Assembly (NCBI RefSeq): GCF_001046895.1
Contig: NZ_CAQI01000046.1
Location: 62,001-126,000 of the forward strand
DNA length: 64,000 bases
Reading direction: 5' to 3'
Origin: Pseudarthrobacter siccitolerans
GTDB taxonomy: Bacteria > Actinomycetota > Actinomycetes > Actinomycetales > Micrococcaceae
Shown here: in pieces, positions 8,144-16,274 of the stretch
How positions within the stretch are numbered: position 1 is the first letter of the stretch
How the letters are laid out: each line of letters opens with the position of its first letter
Program-made: the position numbers and the translations under genes
The notes under the pieces: generated by a model
What the model saw: only the letters and a program-made list of their open reading frames with translations
Databases searched by the model: none
What the model was told of the DNA's origin: nothing

Positions 8144-10492
8144 TCAGAGGTCCTCAACTGCCAACGCGCGCACCAGCCGCACACAGAGCTGTATCCGGTC
8201 CTCGCTATCCACTAGCCGGCCGCCCTCGGGAGTCTGCTGGACCATAACCCGCAAGTGGTCGTCAGAGTCGAACGCCGTCAAGGCCTTGGCGATCTTGACC
8301 TCGACGGTCTCTTGGTCGTCTGGAAGGACGAGTTCGAAAGCGTTGTCATCACAGCGAATCTCGATGCGGGACTTCTTGAGCGTGAGGCCTGGGTCATCGC
8401 GGTGCCACCAACTTGGTTCCTCGGCATCAGAACCTAGCGAGCCATCGACCCAGGCCGCACGTAGCAGCGCGTCGCTGAAATAAGCGTTGTAGTTGCTACC
8501 GTGAAGCATCCGGAGGCGCTGATAAGCGAATCCGCCGATTGTGCTGTCGTAGGTGCCGTCGAAGTAGCCATCGCCCTTCGAGCTGCGGGCGCCGGAGTAG
8601 CGGACGAGGTAGTATCGCCAGTCGTAGAAGTTGCGGGACTCGCGTTCAGCGAGCCATTGGGCGCGAATCGCATCGAGGGCGTCGCTCGGCTGATTCGTAC
8701 CGGTCGCCGCCCTTGTGGCGACGTCGTCCAGCAGAGCCATCAGCGGCTCGCGCATGTTCGCGAGATTCGCCCGAGACCCCGTGGTGAGCATGTCGGTCCA
8801 GGAGTCGTCCTTTTGGGAACTTCCGAGCTGGCGACGCCTTCCCGCCCAGCCAACATCGCGTGAGTAGTCCCCTTTCGTGAGCAGCGCGGCGCCGAGCAGG
8901 TCGCGCAGTTCCTGCCCGCTCACGTCTGCGAATGCTTCAGCGCGTGCTTCCAGCGTGGCTGCATCGAGCTCGAACGCCATGATGCGTCCGCGAACCAGTG
9001 GGTGGTCTTCGAGTTGATGCACGGCGTCAATGGCTTCCGGGTGCTCGTCCAGAAACGACCATTTGAGGACCTCATCAGCAACCCAATCGCTTCGGAAGGC
9101 CCCTGAATCCTCCAGCTCGCCGTGAACGATCAGCTTTTCGGTCTGTGCCACGTAGGCAGGCATGCGATTGAAGTCGAGGAATGCGGCAGTGACATTGCGT
9201 AGAGAACGCAGGCGCTTGGCTATCTCGGCCTGACTTATCGTGTCATCGGCCTGTCGCGCGAGCAGGACTCCGAAGAGGAGCAGCGTCTCTTGTGCCGTGA
9301 AGTCGGACGCGTACCGGAGGATGCAACCACCGAACAGGTCAGGGGTTGTGGAGAAGAGCGGAATCGATCCTTCCCCGACGCCGCCGGCGGTGAACAGCTT
9401 GCTGAACTCGGCGCGCGGGTCGGGAGGAACTCTGATGTGGGTGACGGGACCGGCGTCGATCCACGTGTCGAACGCGTGGAAGAAGAAGTCTCGATTCCGA
9501 GCGGCATGTTCGTTGTCGGGGTCGGCGAAGGCGAGTCGGGCTCGTTCCTCGATCGGCCATAGCCTTCGTGCCTGCTTGTCGTGCCACTTTCGGTCAAGTT
9601 TCCCGTCGCGCCACTCGCAGATTTCGATGATGAACGTGAGGTACCGCTCAAACTCGTCGTCGATCTTGTAGTCGCTCGCCGCTCGCTTCTCGTACTCCCA
9701 GAGCAGGTCGGCCCACACTCCGTCGATGCTCTCGACGAGGTGCTTGTGCCGGTCAGGGTCGGCTGACTTGATGATGCTTTCGAAGTCCGCCTTGAAGACC
9801 TCAAACGTCGTCAGTGGCTTCCCGCGCGAGTTCATCTTGATATAGAGGTCTTCGCCGTGGGCGATATCGACGACGGGGAGGAACAGGAACCATATGGCGC
9901 TGTTTTGGACGTCGGCGGGCCGAGCTGCGAGCCGGTCCCACACGGCGTCGATTTCCTCGGCGTGCGGGTCGAGCCGTCGATGGATCGCGTCGAGGATGAC
10001 GAGCATCGATGAGATGGTCGGGTCGTGGCGCCACGGGTAGACGTACCACGGCTGGTCGCTGATCCAGACCGATGGAGAGGCCAGCCCGCCCGGATACGGG
10101 TTCTCGGCGATGGTCTGGGTGAAGTCTCGAGCTGTCGGCCGGGTCGAGTAGGAGAAGTGCAGCCAAGGGGCGTCCGGGTCGAGCTTTTCTGCGCGCGAAG
10201 CGACATACCAGTGCAGTAGGAACAGGGTAGTGAGGCGTTGTTGGCCATCGAGTGGCTGCAGGATTCCGGCTTGAACGTCGCCGTACACGAAGTCGAGGCC
10301 CATGTGTCTGTCAGTCGTGGCGGCTTCGATGACCTTGTCCAGGAAGCGGTCCCGGAGGGCGCTGACCTCCTCGTCAGCTCGGCCCTGCGCGAAGTCACGC
10401 TGGATGATCGGGATCTCGATCTCAGTGATGCGGGGACGGTCTCCGACGGGTTCGTCGAATAGGCCGAGGAACGTGATGGGGTAGCCCTTCAT
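8144..10492 (-). CDS. DUF262-domain protein without HNH domain (GmrS/TgvA-like)
   Basis: A 782-residue protein. The N-terminal DUF262 domain has IPIIQRDFAQGR (27-38), the family hallmark DGQQRLTTLFLL (82-93) and NSRGKPLTTFEVFKADFE (from 221). DUF262 (ParB-like fold) is the NTPase or sensor half of type IV restriction systems such as GmrSD. The remaining ~500 residues have no HNH motif and include DWRYYLVRY at about 620-630, which I cannot assign. Its ATG overlaps the stop of the upstream DUF262/DUF1524 gene by 4 bases (ATGA), implying coupled translation and a two-subunit system. A phage-defence role is inferred from family knowledge. Confidence 0.85.
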   Translation of the reverse strand: MKGYPITFLGLFDEPVGDRPRITEIEIPIIQRDFAQGRADEEVSALRDRFLDKVIEAATTDRHMGLDFVYGDVQAGILQPLDGQQRLTTLFLLHWYVASRAEKLDPDAPWLHFSYSTRPTARDFTQTIAENPYPGGLASPSVWISDQPWYVYPWRHDPTISSMLVILDAIHRRLDPHAEEIDAVWDRLAARPADVQNSAIWFLFLPVVDIAHGEDLYIKMNSRGKPLTTFEVFKADFESIIKSADPDRHKHLVESIDGVWADLLWEYEKRAASDYKIDDEFERYLTFIIEICEWRDGKLDRKWHDKQARRLWPIEERARLAFADPDNEHAARNRDFFFHAFDTWIDAGPVTHIRVPPDPRAEFSKLFTAGGVGEGSIPLFSTTPDLFGGCILRYASDFTAQETLLLFGVLLARQADDTISQAEIAKRLRSLRNVTAAFLDFNRMPAYVAQTEKLIVHGELEDSGAFRSDWVADEVLKWSFLDEHPEAIDAVHQLEDHPLVRGRIMAFELDAATLEARAEAFADVSGQELRDLLGAALLTKGDYSRDVGWAGRRRQLGSSQKDDSWTDMLTTGSRANLANMREPLMALLDDVATRAATGTNQPSDALDAIRAQWLAERESRNFYDWRYYLVRYSGARSSKGDGYFDGTYDSTIGGFAYQRLRMLHGSNYNAYFSDALLRAAWVDGSLGSDAEEPSWWHRDDPGLTLKKSRIEIRCDDNAFELVLPDDQETVEVKIAKALTAFDSDDHLRVMVQQTPEGGRLVDSEDRIQLCVRLVRALAVEDL

Positions 10493-12279
10493 ACATCGAC
10501 CTCGTCAGCGGGAGAGCTCTCGACAATCAGGAAGCGCTTCACCTTGTCGATCAACGCGGTGAGGTAGTGGGCCTGATCCTGTGGACCCCACAGGGAGAGT
10601 TGCTGGTCGGCCGCGGCCGTGTAGTACTTCAGGAAGACGTTACGGGTGCAGGGCAGGATGTAGGCCCCATCCTGGTCGAGCCCGATCACTTGTTCGCGTT
10701 TGAGGGCGAAGACCGCGTTGTTCAGCTTACTGTTGAAGTCGCGTTGGAGCAGCGCGAGATTGCCGAGTCCGTGCGTGTCCTCATCGGTGGCGTCAGCGTC
10801 AGGAGCGCTGAACAAAGCCAGGACCTGCCGGAAGATCCAGTCGAAACTCCGCTCATCGGTCTTACCGTCGGCCATGGCCAGATGGGCGTTGATCTTATCG
10901 ATGATCTCTTCCACATCGGCCCGCTGATCTCGCGGCCAGTGAGACTCTTCGATCTTCTTCCTGTGCGTCCGTAGCCAGTCTCGACGTTCGGTCTCCTTCT
11001 CGAAGGCTTCGGAGTTCTGTGCATGGATGTGTTCCAGCGACCAGTTATCGACGTAGGCGTGGAACGAGAAGCGGCTCCCGATGTCGCTGCTGCGGAGCAC
11101 GGTCTCGACATTCATGAGGAGCAGGACGTCGGTGCACTTGCCGTAGTCCTTCCCGTAGCGCAAGAGGGAGACCTTGTCAGTAGTGAGATCAAGGCGCTTG
11201 CGTGTTCGGTCAACGAGCGCCGTTCGGAAGTCCGAGTGCGTACGGGATCGGGATAGGTCGATAAGTTCTTGGATCGAGTCACCGACCTGGATGAGGTAGC
11301 CGATCCGATGGTAGAGATCGCGGTCTTGGAACCAACCTGTCAGCAGTCCGTGGCGCTCGACGACGTCGCGCCAGAAGGCGGCCGTTCCCCGCTTGGCGAT
11401 GTCCTCCTGGACTTTGCTGAAGGTCCAGTAGCGGGGCCGTTCTCTTAGACCCGCCTTCGGCGTCATGGACTCGAAAAGGAAGTCGATGTGGGTCGATCTT
11501 TCGGTCGATGAACGCGTGAGGAATGCCCAGAACTGCGGCCCACGAAGATCCCTCTCGAACCCGTCCCATTGGGCAGCGATCTCCTGTTGCCGCCCCGACT
11601 TGCCGCCGGCTGCGCCGCTGTTGGATAGCACCAGAGCCTTGATCAACTCCGAGTCCGTGAGCGGGATGCGATCACGGTTCAGGCGCGTAAAGAGTGCGGT
11701 GGCGTCGGTGCCCGGCGGTGCCTCGTACCAGATGACGTAGACCCAGTTAGCAAGCGCCGTGTGGAGATTGATGGCGGCCTGTGTGGCGTTCGGCTGTTCG
11801 TCGAACCACTCTCCGATAACCTCGTACGCTTGGGCGATGTGGTAGTAGTCGATGTTCTCGTCACGGCGCGAGAAGTCGAGAGTCTCCAGGAAGTCGCGGC
11901 TACCTAATCGGGTTTCGTAGGTGAGCAGGTAGTCCAACTTGGAGTCGGCGATCTTCGTGGCGACGTATTTCGTGATCAGGAACAGGGTTGTTAGCCGCTG
12001 CTGGCCGTCGACGAGTTCCCAGCTCCCACCATCGCGCTTCAACACGACGATCGGCTGGAGGTAGTAATCGGTGGGCTCTCCCCTGCCGGCTTCGCGCTTG
12101 TGGGTCTTGATGTCCTCCAGAAGTTGGCGTACTTCGTGGCGTCCCCAGCGGTAGCCGCGCTGGTACGCGGCGACGAAGAATTCGCCTTGGATGAACGGCT
12201 TGTCGTCGTCGCCCTTCATCACGAGCCGGGGCTCAATCGTCGCCTCTGATCGAGCTGGTTGGTCAGCGAGTTTCCCCAT
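10489..12279 (-). CDS. DUF262-DUF1524 protein (GmrSD-like nuclease subunit)
   Basis: A 596-residue protein. DUF262 domain: YQRGYRW (39-45), DGQQRLTTLFLI (91-102) and RLNRDRIPLTDSELIKALVL. C-terminal DUF1524 nuclease domain of the HNH/His-Me finger type: LEHIHAQN (about 413-421), corresponding to the usual EHIxPQ, and HGLGNLALLQRDFNSKLNN (about 503-521). This is the BrxU/GmrSD/SspE architecture, known to cut modified or phage DNA. It is the first gene of a two-gene operon. TAGAGT lies 8 bases upstream of the ATG and no Shine-Dalgarno is seen, suggesting a leaderless mRNA. Confidence 0.88.
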   Translation of the reverse strand: MGKLADQPARSEATIEPRLVMKGDDDKPFIQGEFFVAAYQRGYRWGRHEVRQLLEDIKTHKREAGRGEPTDYYLQPIVVLKRDGGSWELVDGQQRLTTLFLITKYVATKIADSKLDYLLTYETRLGSRDFLETLDFSRRDENIDYYHIAQAYEVIGEWFDEQPNATQAAINLHTALANWVYVIWYEAPPGTDATALFTRLNRDRIPLTDSELIKALVLSNSGAAGGKSGRQQEIAAQWDGFERDLRGPQFWAFLTRSSTERSTHIDFLFESMTPKAGLRERPRYWTFSKVQEDIAKRGTAAFWRDVVERHGLLTGWFQDRDLYHRIGYLIQVGDSIQELIDLSRSRTHSDFRTALVDRTRKRLDLTTDKVSLLRYGKDYGKCTDVLLLMNVETVLRSSDIGSRFSFHAYVDNWSLEHIHAQNSEAFEKETERRDWLRTHRKKIEESHWPRDQRADVEEIIDKINAHLAMADGKTDERSFDWIFRQVLALFSAPDADATDEDTHGLGNLALLQRDFNSKLNNAVFALKREQVIGLDQDGAYILPCTRNVFLKYYTAAADQQLSLWGPQDQAHYLTALIDKVKRFLIVESSPADEVDV

Positions 12280-12287
12280 GAGATAAG

Positions 12288-12293
12288 ACTCTA
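12288..12293 (-). promoter_or_regulatory. Candidate -10 box for a leaderless DUF262 operon transcript
   Basis: TAGAGT on the minus strand ends 8 bases before the ATG at 12279. That spacing would start transcription at or next to the start codon. No clear -35 is visible. Confidence 0.4.
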
Positions 12294-12445
12294 GTGGGAT
12301 GCCCCGACAGATTGGTGGATTGCGATGACGTGGGTCCCGACGTAGGGGCTCAGCTCACACCTGACTCCGGAGAGCCGGCGGCTTCCAGATCCCGGACCAG
12401 GATTCTGCGTTCCCGACACGATCCAATCACGGAAAGGAGGGCAGG

Positions 12446-12841
12446 ATGGAGAACATGGAAGTCCTTGGCAGCCGGATCCTGCTTCATCCGTCCGACCCTG
12501 AGCGGAGCCACCGGTTTTATCGGGACACGCTTGGCCTGGCAATTTACCGGGAATTCGGGAGCCCTGATGCGCCGGGCCTGGTGTTCTTCCTGGGCAACGG
12601 TTTTCTTGAGGTCAGCGGACGGTCGCCCGGTCCCCCGGGGAATACCATGGCAATCTGGATCCAGGTCCGCGACGTGCAGCTCGAGCACGAGCGGCTGCTG
12701 GCAGCGGCGGTCCCGGTGATCCGCAAGCCGCAGCAGGAGCCATGGGGGCTGGTGGAGATGTGGATCGCGGACCCCGACGGAGTACGAATTGTGCTGGTTG
12801 AAGTTCCGAAGGATCACCCCCTGCGACGGGACCAGCGGTAA
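12446..12841 (+). CDS. VOC-superfamily protein (glyoxalase/bleomycin-resistance fold)
   Basis: A 131-residue single VOC module: HPSDPERSHRFYRDTLGL near the N-terminus, GFLEVSGR in the middle, and the typical WIADPDGVRIVLVEVP ending. VOC proteins bind a metal between paired beta-alpha-beta units and act as lyases, dioxygenases or drug-binding proteins. The substrate cannot be told. AAAGGAGG lies 7 bases upstream of the ATG. It is inside the integrated element on the plus strand, divergent from the DUF262 operon. Confidence 0.8.
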   Translation: MENMEVLGSRILLHPSDPERSHRFYRDTLGLAIYREFGSPDAPGLVFFLGNGFLEVSGRSPGPPGNTMAIWIQVRDVQLEHERLLAAAVPVIRKPQQEPWGLVEMWIADPDGVRIVLVEVPKDHPLRRDQR

Positions 12842-12963
12842 CCAATTTCTCCTCCAGGCCGACAGCCTCCTCCGCGCCGGCCGTGTTCGACGGCGCCAGG
12901 TCCTAGCATTGGGCGTATGAAAGGCCCGGCAAGGTCCAGGAACGCTAAGGGATGGAAACTACA

Positions 12964-13395
12964 ATGACCGGTGACCGGGATCGGGATGCTCTAAAACGCC
13001 CGCGGCAGGCCCGGCCCCGTGACGCCCTTGGGCGGCCCCTGCCGTACGGAAGCGCGGGCGTCGAGCCGGTTTCGGAGGAGCCGCTGCCGCCGGCGAAGAC
13101 CCTGGTCTTGGCCCGGACTCTGGTGGAGGGCGGCCGGCCCTTCGCCGCGCATGAGGTACTTGAGGCCCGTTGGAAAGCCGGACCGGACGAAGAACGCCAG
13201 CTCTGGCAGGGCCTCGCCCAGATCTGCGTCGCGCTCACCCACGCCGCCCGAGGGAACTCCGTTGGTGCGCTTCGTCTCTTCGAGCGCGGCGCGGCCCGGC
13301 TCCAGGAGTACGGTTCCGGCGAAGGGCGAACCTATGGGCTGGACTTGTCCGCCGTGGTGAACTGCGCCCGTGATCGGCTGCTTACCGGCCAGTGA
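12964..13395 (+). CDS. DUF309 family protein
   Basis: A 143-residue protein with the DUF309 core: RPFAAHEVLEARWK (an HxxxE motif) and LWQGLAQICVALTHAARGN. The fold is all-helical and the function is unknown; the first ~45 residues are Pro/Arg-rich and probably disordered. The ATG at 12964 has GGA about 8 bases upstream; an in-frame ATG at 12952 is possible but has AAGGG directly against it. It lies 122 bases downstream of the VOC gene. Confidence 0.75.
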   Translation: MTGDRDRDALKRPRQARPRDALGRPLPYGSAGVEPVSEEPLPPAKTLVLARTLVEGGRPFAAHEVLEARWKAGPDEERQLWQGLAQICVALTHAARGNSVGALRLFERGAARLQEYGSGEGRTYGLDLSAVVNCARDRLLTGQ

Positions 13396-13473
13396 GCCGA
13401 CGCCGAGCACCCCGCGCAGTCGGCGCAGTCACTTCTGGGAACTGCTGATTGACTTGGTTGGCCGTCTTACCGT

Positions 13474-13803
13474 CGGCCGGGGCCAGTGGGATGAACTCGG
13501 ATACCTCTACATCAAGGACCGCAAAGCAGACATGATCATCACCGGCGGATACAACGTCTACTGCTCCGGAGTAGAAGCCGAAATCCATAAAATCCCTGGC
13601 GTGGAACAGGTCGCAGCCATCGGCGTGCCCGACGAGGACTGGGGTGAAGCTGCCTGCGCCGTCGTCCCGACCCCCAACAGCCACATAACCGAAGACGACA
13701 TACTCTCCAGGCCCGCAGCCTCCTCGGAAACTACAAGAGGCCCAAAAAGGTTCAAATCATCGGAGCAATGCCCTTAACGCCGTTCGGTAAGGCGGATAAA
13801 TAA
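13474..13803 (+). pseudogene. Remnant of an acyl-CoA synthetase/AMP-ligase, C-terminal domain
   Basis: The translation has WDELGYLYIKDRKADMIITG, then NVY...VEAEIHKIPGVEQVAAIGVPD, the C-terminal domain signature of AMP-forming acyl-CoA ligases. Near 13702 the homology jumps to another frame and continues as LLGNYKRPKKVQIIGAMPLT and FGKADK to a stop at 13801-13803. The N-terminal ~400 residues are absent. The gene is therefore both truncated and frameshifted. The left edge of homology is approximate. Confidence 0.82.
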
Positions 13804-14653
13804 GGCCCTCCGCGCCCCGTACTGGGCCGGCCGGGCGCGGGCCATCTAGCCATGATCCGGCATCAGAAAGTCCAGACAGCCACGGGTATGACCGCAATCT
13901 TGGTCGACTCGATCTCCTTCGTCACCGAAGAGGACAGCGGGGCCGTCATCGTCTGTGCATCGCACGTCGATCTTCCACCGTCCTTTGTGGGCGGTTTGTG
14001 CGTCAGTCACCGGGGCGGCAGTCCGAACTCGCGGCGGAGGTCGTCACCGCTGGTCGTCTTGCACTCCGCGATGCCGCGCGCGGCCTGATCCACGTCTTCG
14101 GGAATGCCAGGTGGCCAAAGCCAAAGGAACCGCTACGACCCGATCCGATCCGAAGCCCAGAGTGTGCACATTGTGCACACTCCCCTTTTTGCCTTGCGGC
14201 AGCAGCGCTCAGCGGGAGGAAAAAAACCTCGACGTCGTCCGACGCCTTCGGCCTCCCAAGCCCAGAACGCCGGGGCTCGGCGAGACACTTGGGGCCGATT
14301 CGACGTTTCTTCTACTCCAAGGGTCGTCATCGCGGCGGTCACCTCCTGTCACTCATCTCATGGCGTAAGCGGCAGAATCTGACCATCCGTCGGCACGTAG
14401 TAATGCTGCATTGCGCTGGTCTTGTCGAACGCATGTCCATTGCCCGATTCACCGCTTGCCCGGATCAAGCGCGGGGAGAAATCCAAACCATGGCCGCCAG
14501 CTTTGCCGGAGAGGTCAAGCCAGATTCGGCATTTCATATGGACTAGCGACGCTTGCCACCAAGTCATGCAGCCAGGTCTACTGGCGCCTATGGACTAGGA
14601 ACACCGCCGGCAGCACGTACCGGCAGTAATGCCGACATGAAGGAGAATCTCAC
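13804..14653. other. 850-base stretch without a supported gene
   Basis: Several open frames exist but none has convincing composition, a start signal or a family match. A short piece at about 13885-13965 (ILVDSISFVTEEDSGAVIV) resembles the start of a small conserved protein family and may be another decayed gene. The region also holds the palindrome at 14160-14182 and a 10-base direct repeat, TATGGACTAG, at 14537 and 14589. Confidence 0.5.
14160..14182. promoter_or_regulatory. 23-bp perfect palindrome made of two TGTGCACA units
   Basis: GAGTGTGCACA, one base, then its exact reverse complement. Each half contains the self-palindromic 8-mer TGTGCACA, so two copies lie 9 bases apart. CCCCTTTTT follows directly, so it can be read as a rho-independent terminator on the plus strand. 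It could equally be a repressor operator upstream of the excisionase gene. Confidence 0.55.
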
Positions 14654-14869
14654 ATGACTACCACGCCAGAACGCAGCGGCGGGCCGGGTGCGGCCGAACA
14701 AGAATGGCTCACGCCAAAAGAGATCTGCGCTCAACTCCAGATCCCCGAACAGACGTTCTATCAATGGCGGGTGAAGCACGTCGGACCGAAAGCTCACCGG
14801 ATCGGTAAGCATCTGCGCATCAGCCGCCGGGACTTTGAGGCCTGGTTATCGGCAAGACTGGAACCGTAG
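14654..14869 (+). CDS. Excisionase-like helix-turn-helix protein
   Basis: A 71-residue protein with a MerR/AlpA-type winged-helix fold: LTPKEICAQLQIPEQTFYQW (HTH, about residues 17-36), then the wing GPKAHRIGKHLRISRRDFEAWL. Proteins of this size beside a tyrosine integrase usually act as recombination directionality factors or activators of excision. AAGGAGA lies 7 bases upstream. The integrase reading frame starts 86 bases after its stop. Confidence 0.8.
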   Translation: MTTTPERSGGPGAAEQEWLTPKEICAQLQIPEQTFYQWRVKHVGPKAHRIGKHLRISRRDFEAWLSARLEP

Positions 14870-14954
14870 ATGGCATCCCGCCGGCAGGTTCAGGTCAGAT
14901 TGGTGGTCTCGCACGCCCCTCCGGAGAACCGCCTCCCTAAAGACAGCGACAGCT

Positions 14955-16144
14955 ATGCCTAGACCCCCACTTCAAATCGGCACTTGGGGGAGAATAAGCC
15001 GGGACGAGGTGAGCCCCGGAGTTTGGCGGGCCATGGCCCGGTTTCGTGACTTCGACGGTGTGACCCGGAAAGTCGAAGCGCGGGCGACAGCTACATCAAA
15101 GAATGACCGTGGCGCGAAAGCGGAGCGGCCGCTGATCGCTGCACTGACGGATCGGGCGATGCCGGCCGGGGAGGACATCACCGGTGACATGCGCATCACG
15201 AAGCTCGCCCTTATCTGGTGGGCGGAGTTTGAGGACACAGGCCGGGCGCTGAACACCCGGCGCCGGTACCGGGACATCATGGACAACTACGTCTGCCCGG
15301 GCGTCGGCGGCCTCCGGATCCGGGAAGCCACAGTCTCCACCCTGGACCGGTTCCTGAAGACCATGAGGACCAAGCACGGAAACGCGACCGCGAAGCTTTG
15401 CAAGACCGTCTTGTCGGGCATGCTGGGCCTGGCAGCCAGGCACGGCGCCCTTGACGGAAACCCGCTGCGTGAAGTCGCCACGATTCCAACCAGCCACAAG
15501 GAAGTCCGGGCACTGACCGTGGCGGAGGTCGGCGCCCTGCGTGCCGGGCTCCGCCAGTGGGAGGCCAGCAAGAAGCAGGCTGGCCACTATCCAACCGTGG
15601 ACATGCTCGACGTCGTCGACATCATGCTCGCCACCGGGGCGAGGATCGGTGAAGCCCTCGCGATCCGTTGGAAAGACATCGACCTGAAGACTGCCCGTCC
15701 CACGGTCACGGTGAACGGGACCATCGTCTACATGCCGGGTCAGGGCCTGACCATCCAGGATCACCCTAAGACCGCAAATTCCCGCCAAAGGTACTTCTTA
15801 CCCGCCTTCGCAGTGGAAATGCTTCTGAGGCGGCAAATCGGGCAGCTGGAGGCCAACCGTGGGACGTCGTGTTCCCCTCTGCCGTCGGTTCTCTCCGGGA
15901 CCCCAACAACTTCCGCAAGCAGTGGCGCTCAGCGCGTGACGACCTCGGCTTCGAGTGGGTCACCCCGCATACCTTCCGAAAGACGGTAGGAACCCTGCTG
16001 GAAGCCTCCTCAGGCATGGCCGTGGCGTCCGCCCAGCTGGGGCACTCCAGCGAGAACGTCACGCGGAAGCACTACGTCCAGAAGACCCACGAGGCGCCGG
16101 ACAACACGACTCTGCTGGAGGCATTCGGCCAGCGCATGGAATGA
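14955..16144 (+). pseudogene. Tyrosine integrase, split by a frameshift near 15858-15860
   Basis: The start is MPRPPLQIGTWG, a common integrase beginning. The SAM-like core-binding domain spans about residues 75-160, and the catalytic domain carries the first arginine in ATGARIGEALAIRW. Near 15860 the frame shifts by one base. The rest continues in another frame as WDVVFPSAVGSLRDPNNF with HTFRKTV (HxxR), LGHSS and the tyrosine nucleophile in HYVQKT. R is thus separated from H-R-H-Y and no full-length enzyme is made. There is no slippery heptamer at the junction, so mutation or sequencing error is more likely than programmed frameshifting. It ends 91 bases before the right core repeat. Confidence 0.88.
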
Positions 16145-16166
16145 TTCCGGTGGGTTTCCGGTGGAT
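16145..16166 (+). repeat. Candidate integrase arm sites, right pair (tandem)
   Basis: TTCCGGTGGGT at 16145-16155 is followed directly by TTCCGGTGGAT at 16156-16166. They are identical to the two left-end copies and in the same orientation. Confidence 0.65.
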
Positions 16167-16188
16167 GCCGACCTTAGAACTTAAAAAG

Positions 16189-16233
16189 AGAAGAGCCCCT
16201 GATCGGCGTTTCCGCAGGTCAGGGGCTCTTTTG
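16189..16233. terminator. Bidirectional intrinsic terminator, integrase and tRNA
   Basis: AAGAGCCCCTGA pairs with TCAGGGGCTCTT around a 16-base loop, followed by TTTT on the plus strand. It ends the integrase transcript and also serves the minus-strand tRNA, replacing the terminator displaced to 6538-6576. Confidence 0.85.
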
Positions 16234-16235
16234 GG

Positions 16236-16274
16236 GTAGGGCTACTCGGACTTGAACCGAGGACCTTAGGATTA
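16236..16274. repeat. attR: right 39-bp core repeat inside the intact tRNA
   Basis: Identical to 6588-6626. It supplies the tRNA from the third anticodon base to the 3' end, so the element restores a functional gene on integration. Confidence 0.93.

Larger units (their letters stand above)
6588..16274. mobile_element. Integrated element in a CAU tRNA gene carrying a DUF262 pair
   Basis: An element of about 9.7 kb is bounded by 39-bp direct repeats, the right copy being part of an intact tRNA gene. A frameshifted tyrosine integrase and an excisionase-like gene lie at the right end, the normal layout for tRNA-site integrative elements. Four TTCCGGTGGRT repeats (two per end) look like integrase arm sites. 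Cargo: a methyltransferase, two DUF262 genes, VOC and DUF309 genes and two gene remnants. No replication, conjugation or capsid gene is seen, so it looks like a mobilisable island or satellite that is now probably fixed. The DUF262 genes look less GC-rich than the flanks by eye. Confidence 0.9.

Noticed and set aside
13998..14546. 182-codon plus-strand frame
   Set aside because: No start signal and no family match; it runs through the 14160-14182 palindrome and T-run, and composition looks random.
15850..15870. Programmed -1 frameshift in the integrase
   Set aside because: No X-XXY-YYZ slippery heptamer is present at the junction; a one-base deletion explains it better.
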